A stretch of DNA of 64,000 bases. Origin: Modestobacter sp. VKM Ac-2982 (GTDB taxonomy: Bacteria > Actinomycetota > Actinomycetes > Mycobacteriales > Geodermatophilaceae). Within the stretch, counting starts at the first letter, position 1. Each line of letters begins with the position of its first letter. The notes below the pieces were generated by a model. The model was not told the origin of the DNA and did no database searches. It saw only the letters and a program-made list of their open reading frames with translations. The stretch spans positions 382,994 through 446,993 of the forward strand of contig NZ_JAPVBL010000005.1 of assembly GCF_026967935.1 (NCBI RefSeq), written 5' to 3'. Below are positions 1 through 8,917 of this stretch, in pieces. Position numbers and translations under genes: made by a program.

Positions 1-189
1 GAGCTCGGAGTCGGTGTAGACGACCGTCCGCCCGTCCGGGGTGGCCGAGATGATCTCGGCGACCTCCCCTGCCACGGGGAACGTGGCCAGCGGCGTGAAG
101 GTGCGTGCCGGTGCGGCTGCGGCCGGGCCGGCGGCGGCCAGCAGGGCGAGCGCGCTGAGCGAGAGCACGGCGGTGACGGGACGGAGCAC
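1..189 (-). CDS. N-terminal part of a secreted protein (truncated by the window edge)
   Basis: Only the first 63 codons are in the window. The GTG start is preceded by a GAGGTGG ribosome-binding site at suitable spacing. Residues 1-27 form a classical signal peptide: Arg near the start, a Leu/Ala-rich core, and an Ala-rich cleavage region (GPAAAAPA). The mature part contains an EIISATPDGRTVVYTDSE stretch, which looks like the first blade of a beta-propeller or esterase-like/phytase-like exported protein. The family cannot be fixed from this piece. The export prediction is seen in the sequence; the propeller fold is inference. Confidence 0.6.
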   Translation of the reverse strand, partial: MLRPVTAVLSLSALALLAAAGPAAAAPARTFTPLATFPVAGEVAEIISATPDGRTVVYTDSEL

Positions 190-211
190 GGGCCACCTCA
201 GGAGTTCGGGT

Positions 212-230
212 CAGGGTCGCCCCGACCCTG
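212..230. terminator. Short hairpin between the CDGSH gene and the secreted-protein gene
   Basis: Perfect 8-bp stem CAGGGTCG/CGACCCTG with a 3-nt loop, downstream of the CDGSH stop and just upstream of the next minus-strand start. There is no U-tract, so it may be a terminator of the high-GC type or an attenuator. Confidence 0.35.
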
Positions 231-295
231 GTACGCCCGCACGGCCAGCAGGTGACCCACCGGCGAACAGGCGGTGGACCGGGGCCGACGTCCGC

Positions 296-703
296 TCAGG
301 TCGGCGGCCGGTGCCCGTCGTCGGACTCGCGACCGGCCTCCTGGAACAGCCGGGCCGCCGGCCGGGGCCGGGACGGGGCGCTGCCGGAGTGGAACCCGGC
401 GCGCTTGTGGGTGCCGTCGCAGAAGGGCTTGATCCCGGACTTCCCGCAGCGGCACAGCGCCACCGTCTTGCGGCCCGGGTCGATCTCCTGGCCGTCGGTG
501 TCGACCAGCTGGAAGTTCCCGCGCACGATCAGCGGCCCGTCCCGGTACGGCGTGATCGTCGCCGTCGGCTCGTCGGCCGGGGGCTCGTCACGCACCCGGG
601 CGTCGGTCACGTCGGCAGGGTCGTCGGGCACGGCGGCCGGGGTCTGGTCGGTGGGCACCGCTCCAGGGTGCCCGGGACCGGCCGTGCCCAACCGACCGCC
701 CAC
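296..703 (-). CDS. CDGSH-type iron-sulfur domain protein
   Basis: 135-aa protein. Its C-terminal half carries one CDGSH (mitoNEET-like) 2Fe-2S site with ligands C84, C86, C95 and H99 in the motif CRCGKSGIKPFCDGTH. It is preceded by the usual TPYRDGPLIVRG strand of bacterial single-motif members. The first 40 residues are acidic and Pro-rich and probably disordered. Family members bind a redox-labile 2Fe-2S cluster; the physiological partner is unknown. The GTG start at 703 has a GAGGTGG ribosome-binding site and lies 22 bp after the glnE stop, so it may be co-transcribed at the end of the gln cluster. A start further downstream is possible. Confidence 0.85.
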   Translation of the reverse strand: MGGRLGTAGPGHPGAVPTDQTPAAVPDDPADVTDARVRDEPPADEPTATITPYRDGPLIVRGNFQLVDTDGQEIDPGRKTVALCRCGKSGIKPFCDGTHKRAGFHSGSAPSRPRPAARLFQEAGRESDDGHRPPT

Positions 704-725
704 CCGCCACCTCGCCGAGGCCGGC

Positions 726-3700
726 TCAGCCCTCGTCGGTGTGGCCGTAGAAGACGCGCTCCACGACCGTGCGCGCGTGCCGGGTGACCCGCCGGTACTC
801 GTCGAGGAACTGCCCGGCGTCGGTCTCCGGCCCGTACCCGCACGCCCGCGCCACGCCGCTCAGCTCGAGCCCCTGCCGGGGCAGCTGGTCACCCGGCCGA
901 CCGCGGACCAGGAAGACGGCGTTGCGCGCCCGGCTGGCCAGCTCCCACGCCGACCGCAGCGCGTCTCGCTGCTCGGCGTCCAGCAGACCGGCCTCCGCCA
1001 GGGCCTCCAGGGCCGACACCGTGCCGGTGACCCGGAGCCCCGGGTGCGTCGCGGCGTGCTGCAGCTGGAGCAGTTGCGCGGTCCACTCCACGTCGGCCAG
1101 CCCGCCCCGGCCGAGCTTGGTGTGCGTGGCCGGGTCGGCACCGCGGGGCAGCCGCTCGCTGTCCACCCGGGCCTTGATCCGGCGGATCTCGGCCACCTGC
1201 TCGGCCGACAGCCCCTCGGCCGGGTACCGCAGCGGGTCGATCAGGGCGACGAACTCCCGGCCCAGCGCCTCGTCGCCGGCCACCGGCTCGGCGCGCAGCA
1301 GCGCCTGCACCTCCCAGGTGGAGACCCAGCGCTCGTAGTACTCGGCGAACGCGCTCAGGCTCCGCGACATCGCCCCCTGGCGGCCCTCGGGACGGAGGTT
1401 GGCGTCGACCTCGAAGGCCGGGTCGGGTGCGGGTTCGCTGAGCAGCCGGCGCAGGGCGTGCGCGATGGCGGTGGCCGCCGACGTGGCCCGGCTCTCGTCC
1501 GCACCCGGACGCAGGCGGTGCACGAACAGGACGTCGGCGTCCGAGCCGTAGCCCAGCTCGGCGCCGCCCAGCCGGCCCATGCCGATCACCGCGACGTCGA
1601 CCGGGACGTCCTCGACCGCCAGCCCGGTCTCGACGGCCCAGCTGCGCACCGCGGCGTCCAGCCCGGCGCGCAGGGTGGCCACCGCGACGTCGTACAGCGC
1701 CTGGCCGACCCGGAGCACCTCCAGCCGGCCGAGCAGGTCGGCGCAGGCGATCCGCAGCAGCTCCTGGCGGCGCAGGGACCGGAGCACCTGCACCCCGGCG
1801 CTCGGGCTGTCGGCCCGGGCCACCGCCTGCCGCCACGCCGAGGTCAGCGTCTCGGCGCTGCGGGGCTCCAGCTGGGCGTCGTCGGCCAGGATGCGCATCG
1901 CCTCCGGCGTGCGGGTCAGCAGGCCGGCGACGTACTGGCTGGAGCCCAGCAGCACGGCCAGCCGCTCGGCGGCCTGCCCCTCGTCCCGCAGCAGCCGCAG
2001 GAACCACTGGTCGTTGCCCAGCGCCTCGCTGACCTTGCGGTAGGCCAGCAGCCCGGCGTCGGGGTCGGCGCAGGAGGCGAACGTCTGCAGCAGCACGGGG
2101 AGCAGGTAGCGCTGCATGGACGCCGACCGGCTCAGCCCACCGGTGAGCACGGTCAGGTGCCGCAGCGCACCGTCGGGGTCGGCGAAGCCCAGCGCCCGCA
2201 GCCACTCCCCCGCCGCCTTCGGGCCCAGCTGCAGGTGCTCGCCCGGCACGCGGGCGACCGAGGACAGCAGCGGCCGGTAGAAGAGCTTCTCGTGCAGCCG
2301 GCGGACCACCCGGTTGTGCAGGGCCAGCTCCGCCTGCAGGACGGCGACCGAGTCGCCACGCTGGTCGGGCTTGTAGCCCAGCGAGCGGGCCAGCCAGCGC
2401 AGCTGGTCGTCGGCCACCGGCAGCAGGTGGGTGCGCCGCAGCCGCAGCAGCTGCAGCCGGTGCTCGACGGTGCGCAGGAAGCGGTAGGAGGCGATGAGCG
2501 TGGCGGCGTCCTCGCGCCCGATGTACCCGCCGGCGCCCAGGACGGTCAGCGCCGGGATCGTGCCGCCGGCGCGCAGCGACACGTCGGCCCGGCCGTGCAC
2601 CAGCTGCAGCAGCTGGACGCTGAACTCGACGTCCCGGAGGCCACCGCGGCCGAGCTTGAGCTGCCGCTCGGCCTGGGCGGCCGGGATGTTCTGCTCCACC
2701 CGGCGGCGCATCGCCTGGATGTCCGCCACGAAACCGGGCCGGTCACCGGCCTTCCAGACCAGCGGCCAGAGCTGGTCCACGTACTCCCGGCCCAGCGACG
2801 GGTCACCGGCCACCGGCCGCATCTTGAGCAGCGCCTGGAACTCCCAGGTGCTGGCCCACTGGTCGTAGTACGCGCGGTGCCCGGCCACGGTGCGCACCAG
2901 CGGACCGGCCTTGCCCTCCGGGCGCAGCGCCGCGTCCACCTCCCAGGCGGCCTGCCCGCAGACCCGCATGAGGGCACCGGCGACCCGCGCGGCGCTGGCG
3001 ACGGCCGCGGCGTCGTCCTCCCCCTCGACGGGTTCGGCGACGAAGACGACGTCGACGTCGCTGACGTAGTTCAGCTCCCGGCCACCGCACTTGCCCAGCC
3101 CGATGACGGCCAGCCGGCACGGGGTCGCGTCGGCCGGCTGCTCGGCGAGGGCCAGGGCGAGGCCGGCGGTGAGCACGGCACCGGCGATGTCGGAGAGCTC
3201 GGCGGCCACCTCGTCGGCGGGCAGCCCGTCGCCCAGGTCACGGCCGGCCAGCGAGAGGACGGCGCGCAGGTAGGCGTGCCGGAGGTCGCGGACCCGGGCG
3301 GGGTCGGCGTCGGGTGCCGCCGTGCCCAGCCGCACGCCCCACGGCGGGTCGTGCGGATCGGCCCCGACGGCGAAGAGGAGCTGCTGCTCGAGCTCGTGCG
3401 GGCTGGGGCGGGCGGTGCGGTCCGCGGTGTCCAGCACCACCCAGTCGGTCGGGTGTGCGGCCAGGTGGTCGGCGAGGCCGGCGGAGGCCCCGAGCACGGC
3501 CAGCAGCCGGGCACGCACGGTCGCCGAGCCGCGCAGCCGGGCCAGCAGGGCGGCCGCGAGCTCGCCGTCGGAGTCGGCGGCGTCCAGCGCCTCGACCAGC
3601 CGCGCGAGCGAGCGGACGGCGAGGTCCGGGTCGCCGGCGCGGGCCAGCGCGGAGACCACCGGGGCGGCCTCGGGGTCGGCCGGTTCGTTGCGCTCCAGGT

Positions 3701-3827
3701 CCCACAGCCCCAGCGCCGGGGAGGCCAGCAGCCGGGCCACCCGGGCGCCGTCGTCGAACCCGAAGCGCACCAGCCGGACGACGGCCCGGCGGGGAACCTC
3801 GTCGTCGAGCTGCGGAGCGGCCGCCAC
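726..3827 (-). CDS. glnE: Bifunctional glutamine synthetase adenylyltransferase / adenylyl-removing enzyme
   Basis: 1033 aa, the normal length for actinobacterial GlnE. It attaches AMP to glutamine synthetase and removes it, tuning ammonium assimilation. Two nucleotidyltransferase domains are visible: the first has GGRELNY...SDVDVVF at about residues 248-261, the second has LGGAELGYGSDADVLF at about 753-768. Each is followed by a helical GlnD-PII-type regulatory region containing KLGRGGLRDVEF or KLGRGGLADVEW. The GTG at 3827 was chosen because it begins 2 bp after the stop of the upstream amidotransferase gene and matches family length; the frame stays open upstream but those residues are non-homologous, Arg/Ala-rich shadow sequence. 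It is cotranscribed with the amidotransferase and lies near glnA2. Confidence 0.95.
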   Translation of the reverse strand: MAAAPQLDDEVPRRAVVRLVRFGFDDGARVARLLASPALGLWDLERNEPADPEAAPVVSALARAGDPDLAVRSLARLVEALDAADSDGELAAALLARLRGSATVRARLLAVLGASAGLADHLAAHPTDWVVLDTADRTARPSPHELEQQLLFAVGADPHDPPWGVRLGTAAPDADPARVRDLRHAYLRAVLSLAGRDLGDGLPADEVAAELSDIAGAVLTAGLALALAEQPADATPCRLAVIGLGKCGGRELNYVSDVDVVFVAEPVEGEDDAAAVASAARVAGALMRVCGQAAWEVDAALRPEGKAGPLVRTVAGHRAYYDQWASTWEFQALLKMRPVAGDPSLGREYVDQLWPLVWKAGDRPGFVADIQAMRRRVEQNIPAAQAERQLKLGRGGLRDVEFSVQLLQLVHGRADVSLRAGGTIPALTVLGAGGYIGREDAATLIASYRFLRTVEHRLQLLRLRRTHLLPVADDQLRWLARSLGYKPDQRGDSVAVLQAELALHNRVVRRLHEKLFYRPLLSSVARVPGEHLQLGPKAAGEWLRALGFADPDGALRHLTVLTGGLSRSASMQRYLLPVLLQTFASCADPDAGLLAYRKVSEALGNDQWFLRLLRDEGQAAERLAVLLGSSQYVAGLLTRTPEAMRILADDAQLEPRSAETLTSAWRQAVARADSPSAGVQVLRSLRRQELLRIACADLLGRLEVLRVGQALYDVAVATLRAGLDAAVRSWAVETGLAVEDVPVDVAVIGMGRLGGAELGYGSDADVLFVHRLRPGADESRATSAATAIAHALRRLLSEPAPDPAFEVDANLRPEGRQGAMSRSLSAFAEYYERWVSTWEVQALLRAEPVAGDEALGREFVALIDPLRYPAEGLSAEQVAEIRRIKARVDSERLPRGADPATHTKLGRGGLADVEWTAQLLQLQHAATHPGLRVTGTVSALEALAEAGLLDAEQRDALRSAWELASRARNAVFLVRGRPGDQLPRQGLELSGVARACGYGPETDAGQFLDEYRRVTRHARTVVERVFYGHTDEG

Positions 3828-3829
3828 CG

Positions 3830-4561
3830 TCAGCCCCGGCTGGTGGCGCGGGCGCGCACCAGGTCGGCGAACCGGGCCGCGAAGGGCGCCCACACCTCGG
3901 CGAGGTCCGGGTGCACGGCGCTCGCCCGGGCGCAGATCGTCTCGACGTCCAGGCCGCTGCCGGCCACGCCCACCGCATCGCCCTCGGCCCACTGCCGCAC
4001 CAGGTCCGGGTCGGTCTCGATGTGGAACTGCAGGCCGTACACGTGGTCGCCGACCCGGTAGGCCTGGTTCGCGTACCGCGGGTTGCTCGCCAGCAGGGTC
4101 GCGCCGGCCGGCAGCCGGTCGACCTCGTCGTGGTGCCACTGGAGCACGTCCGGCGACAGCGGCAGCGGACCGAACAGCGGGTCGGCGTCGGCGAGGTCCC
4201 GCTTGGCCACCAGCGTCGCCCCCACCTCGGGGCCGTCGGCCCCCACTCGGGTGCTGCCGCCGCCGACCTGGGCCAGCAGCTGGGCGCCCAGGCAGATCGC
4301 CAGGGTCGGGACGTCGGCCGCGACCGCCTGGCCGAGCAGGTGCCGGACGCCGACCAGCTCCGGCGAGGTCTGCTCGTCGTCCAGCGAGGACTGCGGCCCG
4401 CCCATCACCAGCAGGCCGTCGAACCCGGTCAGGTCCGCCGGCAGCGGCTCCCCGCGGGACAGCCGCCGCCCGTCCAGCTCCAGCCCCGCATCGCGCAACC
4501 ACTCCCCCAGCCGGGTCGGCGGGTCGGTGTCGGAGGGGACGACGACGAGCAGACGGGCCAT
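3830..4561 (-). CDS. Class-I glutamine amidotransferase (GMP synthase-like)
   Basis: 243 aa. Single GATase1 domain with the catalytic triad visible: nucleophile C90 in ICLGAQ, H180 and E182 in LQFHIE. The oxyanion strand is LLVMGGPQSS at about residues 51-60. Stand-alone members of this family hydrolyse glutamine and often pass ammonia to an unknown partner, or act as gamma-glutamyl hydrolases. No synthetase domain is fused here. It sits between glnA2 (upstream, separated by a 40-bp palindrome) and glnE (2 bp downstream), so a link to glutamine metabolism is inferred from context. The acceptor substrate cannot be named. Confidence 0.85.
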   Translation of the reverse strand: MARLLVVVPSDTDPPTRLGEWLRDAGLELDGRRLSRGEPLPADLTGFDGLLVMGGPQSSLDDEQTSPELVGVRHLLGQAVAADVPTLAICLGAQLLAQVGGGSTRVGADGPEVGATLVAKRDLADADPLFGPLPLSPDVLQWHHDEVDRLPAGATLLASNPRYANQAYRVGDHVYGLQFHIETDPDLVRQWAEGDAVGVAGSGLDVETICARASAVHPDLAEVWAPFAARFADLVRARATSRG

Positions 4562-4581
4562 GACGAGAGGCTAGTTCCCCG

Positions 4582-4621
4582 CCCGCCCGCGACAGAAATG
4601 GCCATTTCTGTCGCGGGCGGG
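4582..4621. terminator. Perfect 40-bp palindrome after glnA2
   Basis: Two exactly complementary 20-nt arms (4582-4601 and 4602-4621) with no spacer and central sequence GAAATGGCCATTTC. It begins 6 bp after the glnA2 stop and ends about 20 bp before the amidotransferase start. It is probably a transcription terminator or attenuator that separates glnA2 from the amidotransferase-glnE pair. The AT-rich core flanked by very GC-rich outer arms is unusual here. Confidence 0.6.
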
Positions 4622-4626
4622 GACGG

Positions 4627-5976
4627 CTACAGGCCGGGGAGGTAGCGCTTCAGCTCGAAGGGGGTGACGTTCTGCCGGTAGGAGTTGAACTCCTCCCACT
4701 TGTTGCGCAGGAAGAAGTCGAAGACGTGCTCCCCGAGGGTCTCGGCGACCAGCTCGCTGCCCTGCATCGCGGTGAGCGCCTCGCCGAGGGAGACCGGCAG
4801 GTCCTCGTAGCCGGCCGCCCGCCGCTCGGTGTCGGTCAGCGACCAGACGTCGTCCTCGGCCTCGGGCGGGAGCTCGTAGCCCTTCTCGATGCCGCGCAGC
4901 CCGGCGGCCAGCAGCACCGCGAAGGTGAGGTAGGGGTTGCACGCCGAGTCCGGTGATCGCACCTCGACCCGGGCGGAGTTGCCCTTGTTCGGCTTGTAGG
5001 AGGGCAGCCGCACCAGCGCCGACCGGTTGGCCCGGCCCCAGGTCGCCGCCGTGGGCGCCTCGGTGCCGGCCAGCAGCCGACGGTAGGAGTTGACCGTCTG
5101 GTTGGTGACCGCGGTCATCTCCCGGGCGTGGGTGAGCAGCCCGGCGATGAACTGCTTGCCGGTGGTCGACAACCGCATCGGGTCCGCCGGGTCATGGAAG
5201 GCGTTGCGGTCGCCCTCGAACAGCGACAGGTGGGTGTGCATCGCCGAGCCGGCCAGCTCGGTGAAGGGCTTGGGCATGAACGTCGCGTGCACGCCCTGGG
5301 CCAGCGCCACCTCCCGGACGACGTGCCGCAACGTCATGATGTTGTCGGCCATCGACAGCGCGTCGGCGTACCGCAGGTCGATCTCCTGCTGGCCGGGGGC
5401 GACCTCGTGGTGGCTGAACTCCACCGAGATGCCCATCGCCTCCAGCGCGAAGACCGCCTCGCGGCGGAAGTCGTGCGCCACGTTGTGCGTGGAGAGGTCG
5501 AAGTAGCCGCCGACGTCGGCCGGCTCCGGTGCACTGCCGTCGCTGGGCAGGTCCTTGAGCAGGAAGAACTCGATCTCGGGGTGGGTGTAGAAGGTGAAGC
5601 CCATGTCGGCGGCCTTGCTCAGCGCCCGCCGCAGCACGTGCCGCGGGTCGGCCCAGGCCGGTGACCCGTCGGGCAGCGTGATGTCGCAGAACATCCGGGC
5701 GGTCTCGCTGGCCTGCCCACGCGAGCCCGGCATGACCTGGAACGTGGCCGGGTCGGGCTTGGCCAGCATGTCGGACTCGTAGACCCGGGCGAAGCCCTCG
5801 ATCGCCGAGCCGTCGAAGCCGATGCCCTCCGCGAACGCGGCCTCGATCTCGGCCGGCGCCACCGCGACGGCCTTCAGGTAGCCCGAGACGTCGGTGAACC
5901 ACAGCCGCACGAAGCGGATGTCGCGCTCCTCCAGGGTGCGCAGGACGAACTCCTGCTGGCGGTCCATGCTCGGCAT
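4627..5976 (-). CDS. glnA2: Glutamine synthetase, GlnA2 type
   Basis: 449 aa. Forms glutamine from glutamate, ammonia and ATP. The N-terminus (MDRQQEFVLRTLEERDIRFV) closely matches mycobacterial GlnA2, and the length is that of the short GSI-alpha class rather than the roughly 478-aa adenylylated GlnA1. Typical GSI signatures are present: GFDGSAIEGF near residue 53, a metal-site HHEVAPGQQE, the ATP-binding MPKPF and the C-terminal NPYL. The ATG at 5976 has a GGAG six bases upstream; M4 at 5967 is the alternative and matches the mycobacterial start. Its frequent neighbour in actinobacteria is glnE, as here. A possible GlnR box lies just upstream. Confidence 0.95.
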   Translation of the reverse strand: MPSMDRQQEFVLRTLEERDIRFVRLWFTDVSGYLKAVAVAPAEIEAAFAEGIGFDGSAIEGFARVYESDMLAKPDPATFQVMPGSRGQASETARMFCDITLPDGSPAWADPRHVLRRALSKAADMGFTFYTHPEIEFFLLKDLPSDGSAPEPADVGGYFDLSTHNVAHDFRREAVFALEAMGISVEFSHHEVAPGQQEIDLRYADALSMADNIMTLRHVVREVALAQGVHATFMPKPFTELAGSAMHTHLSLFEGDRNAFHDPADPMRLSTTGKQFIAGLLTHAREMTAVTNQTVNSYRRLLAGTEAPTAATWGRANRSALVRLPSYKPNKGNSARVEVRSPDSACNPYLTFAVLLAAGLRGIEKGYELPPEAEDDVWSLTDTERRAAGYEDLPVSLGEALTAMQGSELVAETLGEHVFDFFLRNKWEEFNSYRQNVTPFELKRYLPGL

Positions 5977-5990
5977 GCTCCACTCCAGTC

Positions 5991-6006
5991 GTGACAGCGG
6001 TGTTAC
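5991..6006 (-). promoter_or_regulatory. Candidate GlnR box upstream of glnA2
   Basis: Read on the minus strand this is GTAAC-N6-GTCAC, which fits the 5-nt half-site / 6-nt spacer layout of actinobacterial GlnR operators (gTnAC-N6-GaAAC). The first half-site matches fully and the second in three of five positions. It lies 15-30 bp upstream of the glnA2 ATG. The match could be chance. Confidence 0.3.
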
Positions 6007-6164
6007 GTGGCCCCCAGCCTGCCCCCTCAGGGGGGCCGAGCGGAACAGGCGCCCCGGGACCGGTCACGCACCCCACCGCCCCGGCCGACGTGTGGCGTGA
6101 ACCACACTCCTCCGGAGCGTCCCCACCTGGGCGACCGGGCAGGGCGGCGACCACACTCACGGGT

Positions 6165-8018
6165 GTGAGTGATCAGCAGCGGACGGCGGAGTCGGTGCGA
6201 CAGCTGCGGGTGGCCCTCGCCCAGGTCGACACCCGGGTCGGGGACCTCGCGGGCAACGCCGAGCTGGTCGTCGACTGGACCCGGCGGGCCGCCGGCCGGG
6301 ACGCCCACCTGGTCGTGTTCCCGGAGATGACGCTGACCGGCTACCCGGCCGAGGACCTGGTGCTCCGGGAGTCCTTCGCCCGGGCCAGCGAGCAGACGCT
6401 GGTCGAGCTGGCGGGGACGCTGGCCGAGCAGGGCCTGGGGGGCACCGCCGTCGTCGTCGGCTACCTGGCACACACCGAGGGGGCCGGTCCGGCGCCGGTC
6501 GACGAGCCGCCCACCGACGCCGACGACGCCCCCGGCGACGCCAACCCCCGCCGCGGGGCCCCGCGCAACGCCGCGGCGCTGCTGCACGGCGGTGCCGTGG
6601 TCGCCCGCTACCACAAGCGCCACCTGCCCAACTACGGCGTCTTCGACGAGGCCCGCTACTTCGTGCCCGGCACCGAGCTGCCGGTCGTCCGGCTGCACGG
6701 GGTCGACGTCGCGCTCACGATCTGCGAGGACCTCTGGGTCGAGGGCGGCCCGTGCGGGGTGGCCGGCCAGGCCGGGGTCGACCTGGTCGTCTCCCCCAAC
6801 GCCTCCCCCTACGAGCGCGCCAAGGACGACCTGCGGCTGCCGCTGGTGCAGCGCCGCGCCGCGGAGGCGCGCGCCCCGATCGTCTACTGCAACCAGGTGG
6901 GCGGGCAGGACGAGCTGGTCTTCGACGGCGACTCGCTCGCCGTCTCCGCCGCAGGTGAGCTGCTCGCCCGCGCCCCGCAGTTCGTCGAGCACCTGCTCAC
7001 CGTCGACCTGACGGTGGACCCGGCGGCCGTGCCGGAGCGGCGGGAGGGCCGGATCGGGCCGATGACCGTCACCCGGCACCTGGTGTCCGACCACCCGGTG
7101 GCCGCCTACCCGGCACAGCCGGGCACGGTGGCCGAGCCGCTGAGCGACTGCGAGGAGGTCTGGCGGGCCCTGGTCCTGGGCCTGCGTGACTTCATCGACA
7201 AGAACGGCATGCCCTCGGTGGTGCTCGGCATGTCCGGCGGCATCGACTCGGCCCTGGTCGCCGCGCTGGCCGTCGACGCGCTCGGTGCCGACCGGGTGGT
7301 CGGCGTCGGGCTGCCGTCGAGGTGGTCCAGCGAGCACTCCCTGGCCGACGCCGCGGACTCGGCGCAGCGGCTGGGGATGCACTACTCCGTCGTCCCGATC
7401 GCCCCGGTGGTGACGGCGTTCGAGGCGGCGGTGGAGCTGTCCGGCGTGGCCGCGGAGAACCTGCAGGCCCGGGTGCGCGGCACGCTGCTGATGGGGTTGT
7501 CCAACCAGCACGGCCACCTGCTGCTGGCCACCAGCAACAAGAGCGAGGTCGCCGTCGGCTACTCGACGCTCTACGGCGACGCCGCCGGCGGGTTCGCCCC
7601 GATCAAGGACGTGCCCAAGACCCTCGTCTGGGACCTCGCCCGCTGGCGGAACGCACACGCCCGGGATCGCGGCGAGGTGGAGCCGATCCCGCAGAACTCG
7701 ATCGACAAGCCGCCGTCGGCCGAGCTGGCCCCCGGGCAGCAGGACAGCGACTCGCTCCCCTCCTACGAGGAGCTGGACGCCGTCATCGCCGACTACGTCG
7801 ACCGTGACCTGGGGTTGGCCCAGCTGCTCGAGCGCGGTCACGACCCGGAGGTGGTGGCCCGGGTGCTGCGGCTGGTCGACCTGGCGGAGTTCAAGCGCCG
7901 CCAGTCCGCGCCGGGCACCAAGATCTCGTTGAAGGCCTTCGGCCGCGACCGCCGGCTGCCGATCACCAACCGCTGGCGGGAGAGCCTGCCCAGCGTCCGC
8001 GAAGGAGCGGCCCGATGA
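6165..8018 (+). CDS. nadE: Glutamine-dependent NAD+ synthetase
   Basis: 617 aa from the GTG at 6165. Amidates nicotinic acid adenine dinucleotide to NAD+ using ammonia from glutamine. The N-terminal nitrilase-type glutaminase domain (about residues 10-290) shows the catalytic Glu in [14 protein letters not shown], Lys in [14 protein letters not shown] and Cys in LTICEDLW. The C-terminal synthetase domain has the PP-loop MSGGIDSAL near residue 355 and the GYSTLYGD and KDVPKT motifs. The frame extends upstream to 5991, but those residues are unrelated to the family; an alternative start is GTG 6195. It overlaps panB by 4 bp, so the two cofactor genes are translationally coupled. Confidence 0.95.
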   Translation: MSDQQRTAESVRQLRVALAQVDTRVGDLAGNAELVVDWTRRAAGRDAHLVVFPEMTLTGYPAEDLVLRESFARASEQTLVELAGTLAEQGLGGTAVVVGYLAHTEGAGPAPVDEPPTDADDAPGDANPRRGAPRNAAALLHGGAVVARYHKRHLPNYGVFDEARYFVPGTELPVVRLHGVDVALTICEDLWVEGGPCGVAGQAGVDLVVSPNASPYERAKDDLRLPLVQRRAAEARAPIVYCNQVGGQDELVFDGDSLAVSAAGELLARAPQFVEHLLTVDLTVDPAAVPERREGRIGPMTVTRHLVSDHPVAAYPAQPGTVAEPLSDCEEVWRALVLGLRDFIDKNGMPSVVLGMSGGIDSALVAALAVDALGADRVVGVGLPSRWSSEHSLADAADSAQRLGMHYSVVPIAPVVTAFEAAVELSGVAAENLQARVRGTLLMGLSNQHGHLLLATSNKSEVAVGYSTLYGDAAGGFAPIKDVPKTLVWDLARWRNAHARDRGEVEPIPQNSIDKPPSAELAPGQQDSDSLPSYEELDAVIADYVDRDLGLAQLLERGHDPEVVARVLRLVDLAEFKRRQSAPGTKISLKAFGRDRRLPITNRWRESLPSVREGAAR

Positions 8019-8845
8019 CCGAGTCCCCCCTCTACGGCGGCACCTCCACCGCCCGGGTGCGCGTCCACCACCTGCAGCAGGCCAAGGACCGCGGGGAGAA
8101 GTGGGCGATGCTCACCGCCTACGACACCTACGCAGCAGCGGTGTTCGAGGAGGCCGGCATCCCGGTGCTGCTGGTCGGCGACTCCGCGGGCAACGTCGTC
8201 CTCGGGCACACCTCGACCGTGCCGGTGACGGTGGAGGACCTGCTGCTGATGACCCGGGCGGTCACCCGCTCGACGAAGCGTGCACTCATCGTCGCCGACC
8301 TGCCGTTCGGCAGCTACGAGTCCGGTCCGCAGCAGGCCTTCGACACCGCGGTGCGGATGATGAAGGAGGGCGGGGCCCAGGCGGTCAAGCTGGAGGGCGG
8401 CGTCCGGGTGGCGCCGCAGATCAAGCTGCTCACCGAGGCCGGCATCCCGGTGATGGCGCACATCGGCTTCACCCCGCAGAGCGAGCACGCCCTGGGCGGC
8501 TACCGGGTGCAGGGCCGCGGCGCCGGGGCCGAGCAGCTGCTGGCCGACGCGCACGCCGTGCAGGACGCCGGCGCGTTCGCCGTGGTGATGGAGATGGTGC
8601 CCGCCGAGATCGCCGGGCAGGTCACCAAGGAGCTGGCCATCCCGACGATCGGGATCGGCGCCGGGCCCGACTGCGACGCCCAGGTGCTCGTCTGGCCGGA
8701 CATGGCCGGGATGACCTCCGGGCGGGTGCCGAAGTTCGTGAAGAAGTACGCCGACCTGCGCGGCGAGCTCCTCCGGGCGGCCCAGGAGTACGCAGCAGAG
8801 GTCCGCGACGGCACGTTCCCGACGCCCGAGCACTCCTTCGACTGA
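8015..8845 (+). CDS. panB: 3-methyl-2-oxobutanoate hydroxymethyltransferase
   Basis: 276 aa. Transfers the hydroxymethyl group from 5,10-methylene-THF to ketoisovalerate, the first committed step of pantothenate and CoA synthesis. Family hallmarks are present: [10 protein letters not shown], the metal-site [23 protein letters not shown] and the C-terminal IGIGAG. Length is normal for the family. The ATG overlaps the nadE stop (ATGA). A strong bidirectional terminator starts at the stop codon. Confidence 0.96.
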   Translation: MTESPLYGGTSTARVRVHHLQQAKDRGEKWAMLTAYDTYAAAVFEEAGIPVLLVGDSAGNVVLGHTSTVPVTVEDLLLMTRAVTRSTKRALIVADLPFGSYESGPQQAFDTAVRMMKEGGAQAVKLEGGVRVAPQIKLLTEAGIPVMAHIGFTPQSEHALGGYRVQGRGAGAEQLLADAHAVQDAGAFAVVMEMVPAEIAGQVTKELAIPTIGIGAGPDCDAQVLVWPDMAGMTSGRVPKFVKKYADLRGELLRAAQEYAAEVRDGTFPTPEHSFD

Positions 8846-8906
8846 GGCACAGGAGGCTCTTCACCCGGTCTCACGCCGAAGAGTGGGTGAAAAGCCTCCT
8901 GTGCCT
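8845..8906. terminator. Bidirectional terminator between panB and the F420-type reductase gene
   Basis: Two 22-nt arms, 8845-8866 and 8885-8906, pair with a single mismatch (AGGCACAGGAGGCT shared, then TTCACCC) around an 18-nt loop. It lies between two convergent genes that both stop within 12 bp of it. The AAAA/TTTT run inside the arm gives a short U-rich segment. Confidence 0.8.
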
Positions 8907-8917
8907 GTCGACTCGGC

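Noticed and set aside
252-4061. 1269-codon open frame on the plus strand opposite glnE
   Set aside because: It mirrors glnE codons, has no domain signal, and reads as Gln/Arg/Gly-rich shadow typical of GC-rich antisense frames.
3828-4502. 225-codon upstream extension of glnE
   Set aside because: It overlaps the amidotransferase gene in another frame and is Arg/Ala-rich without homology to GlnE.
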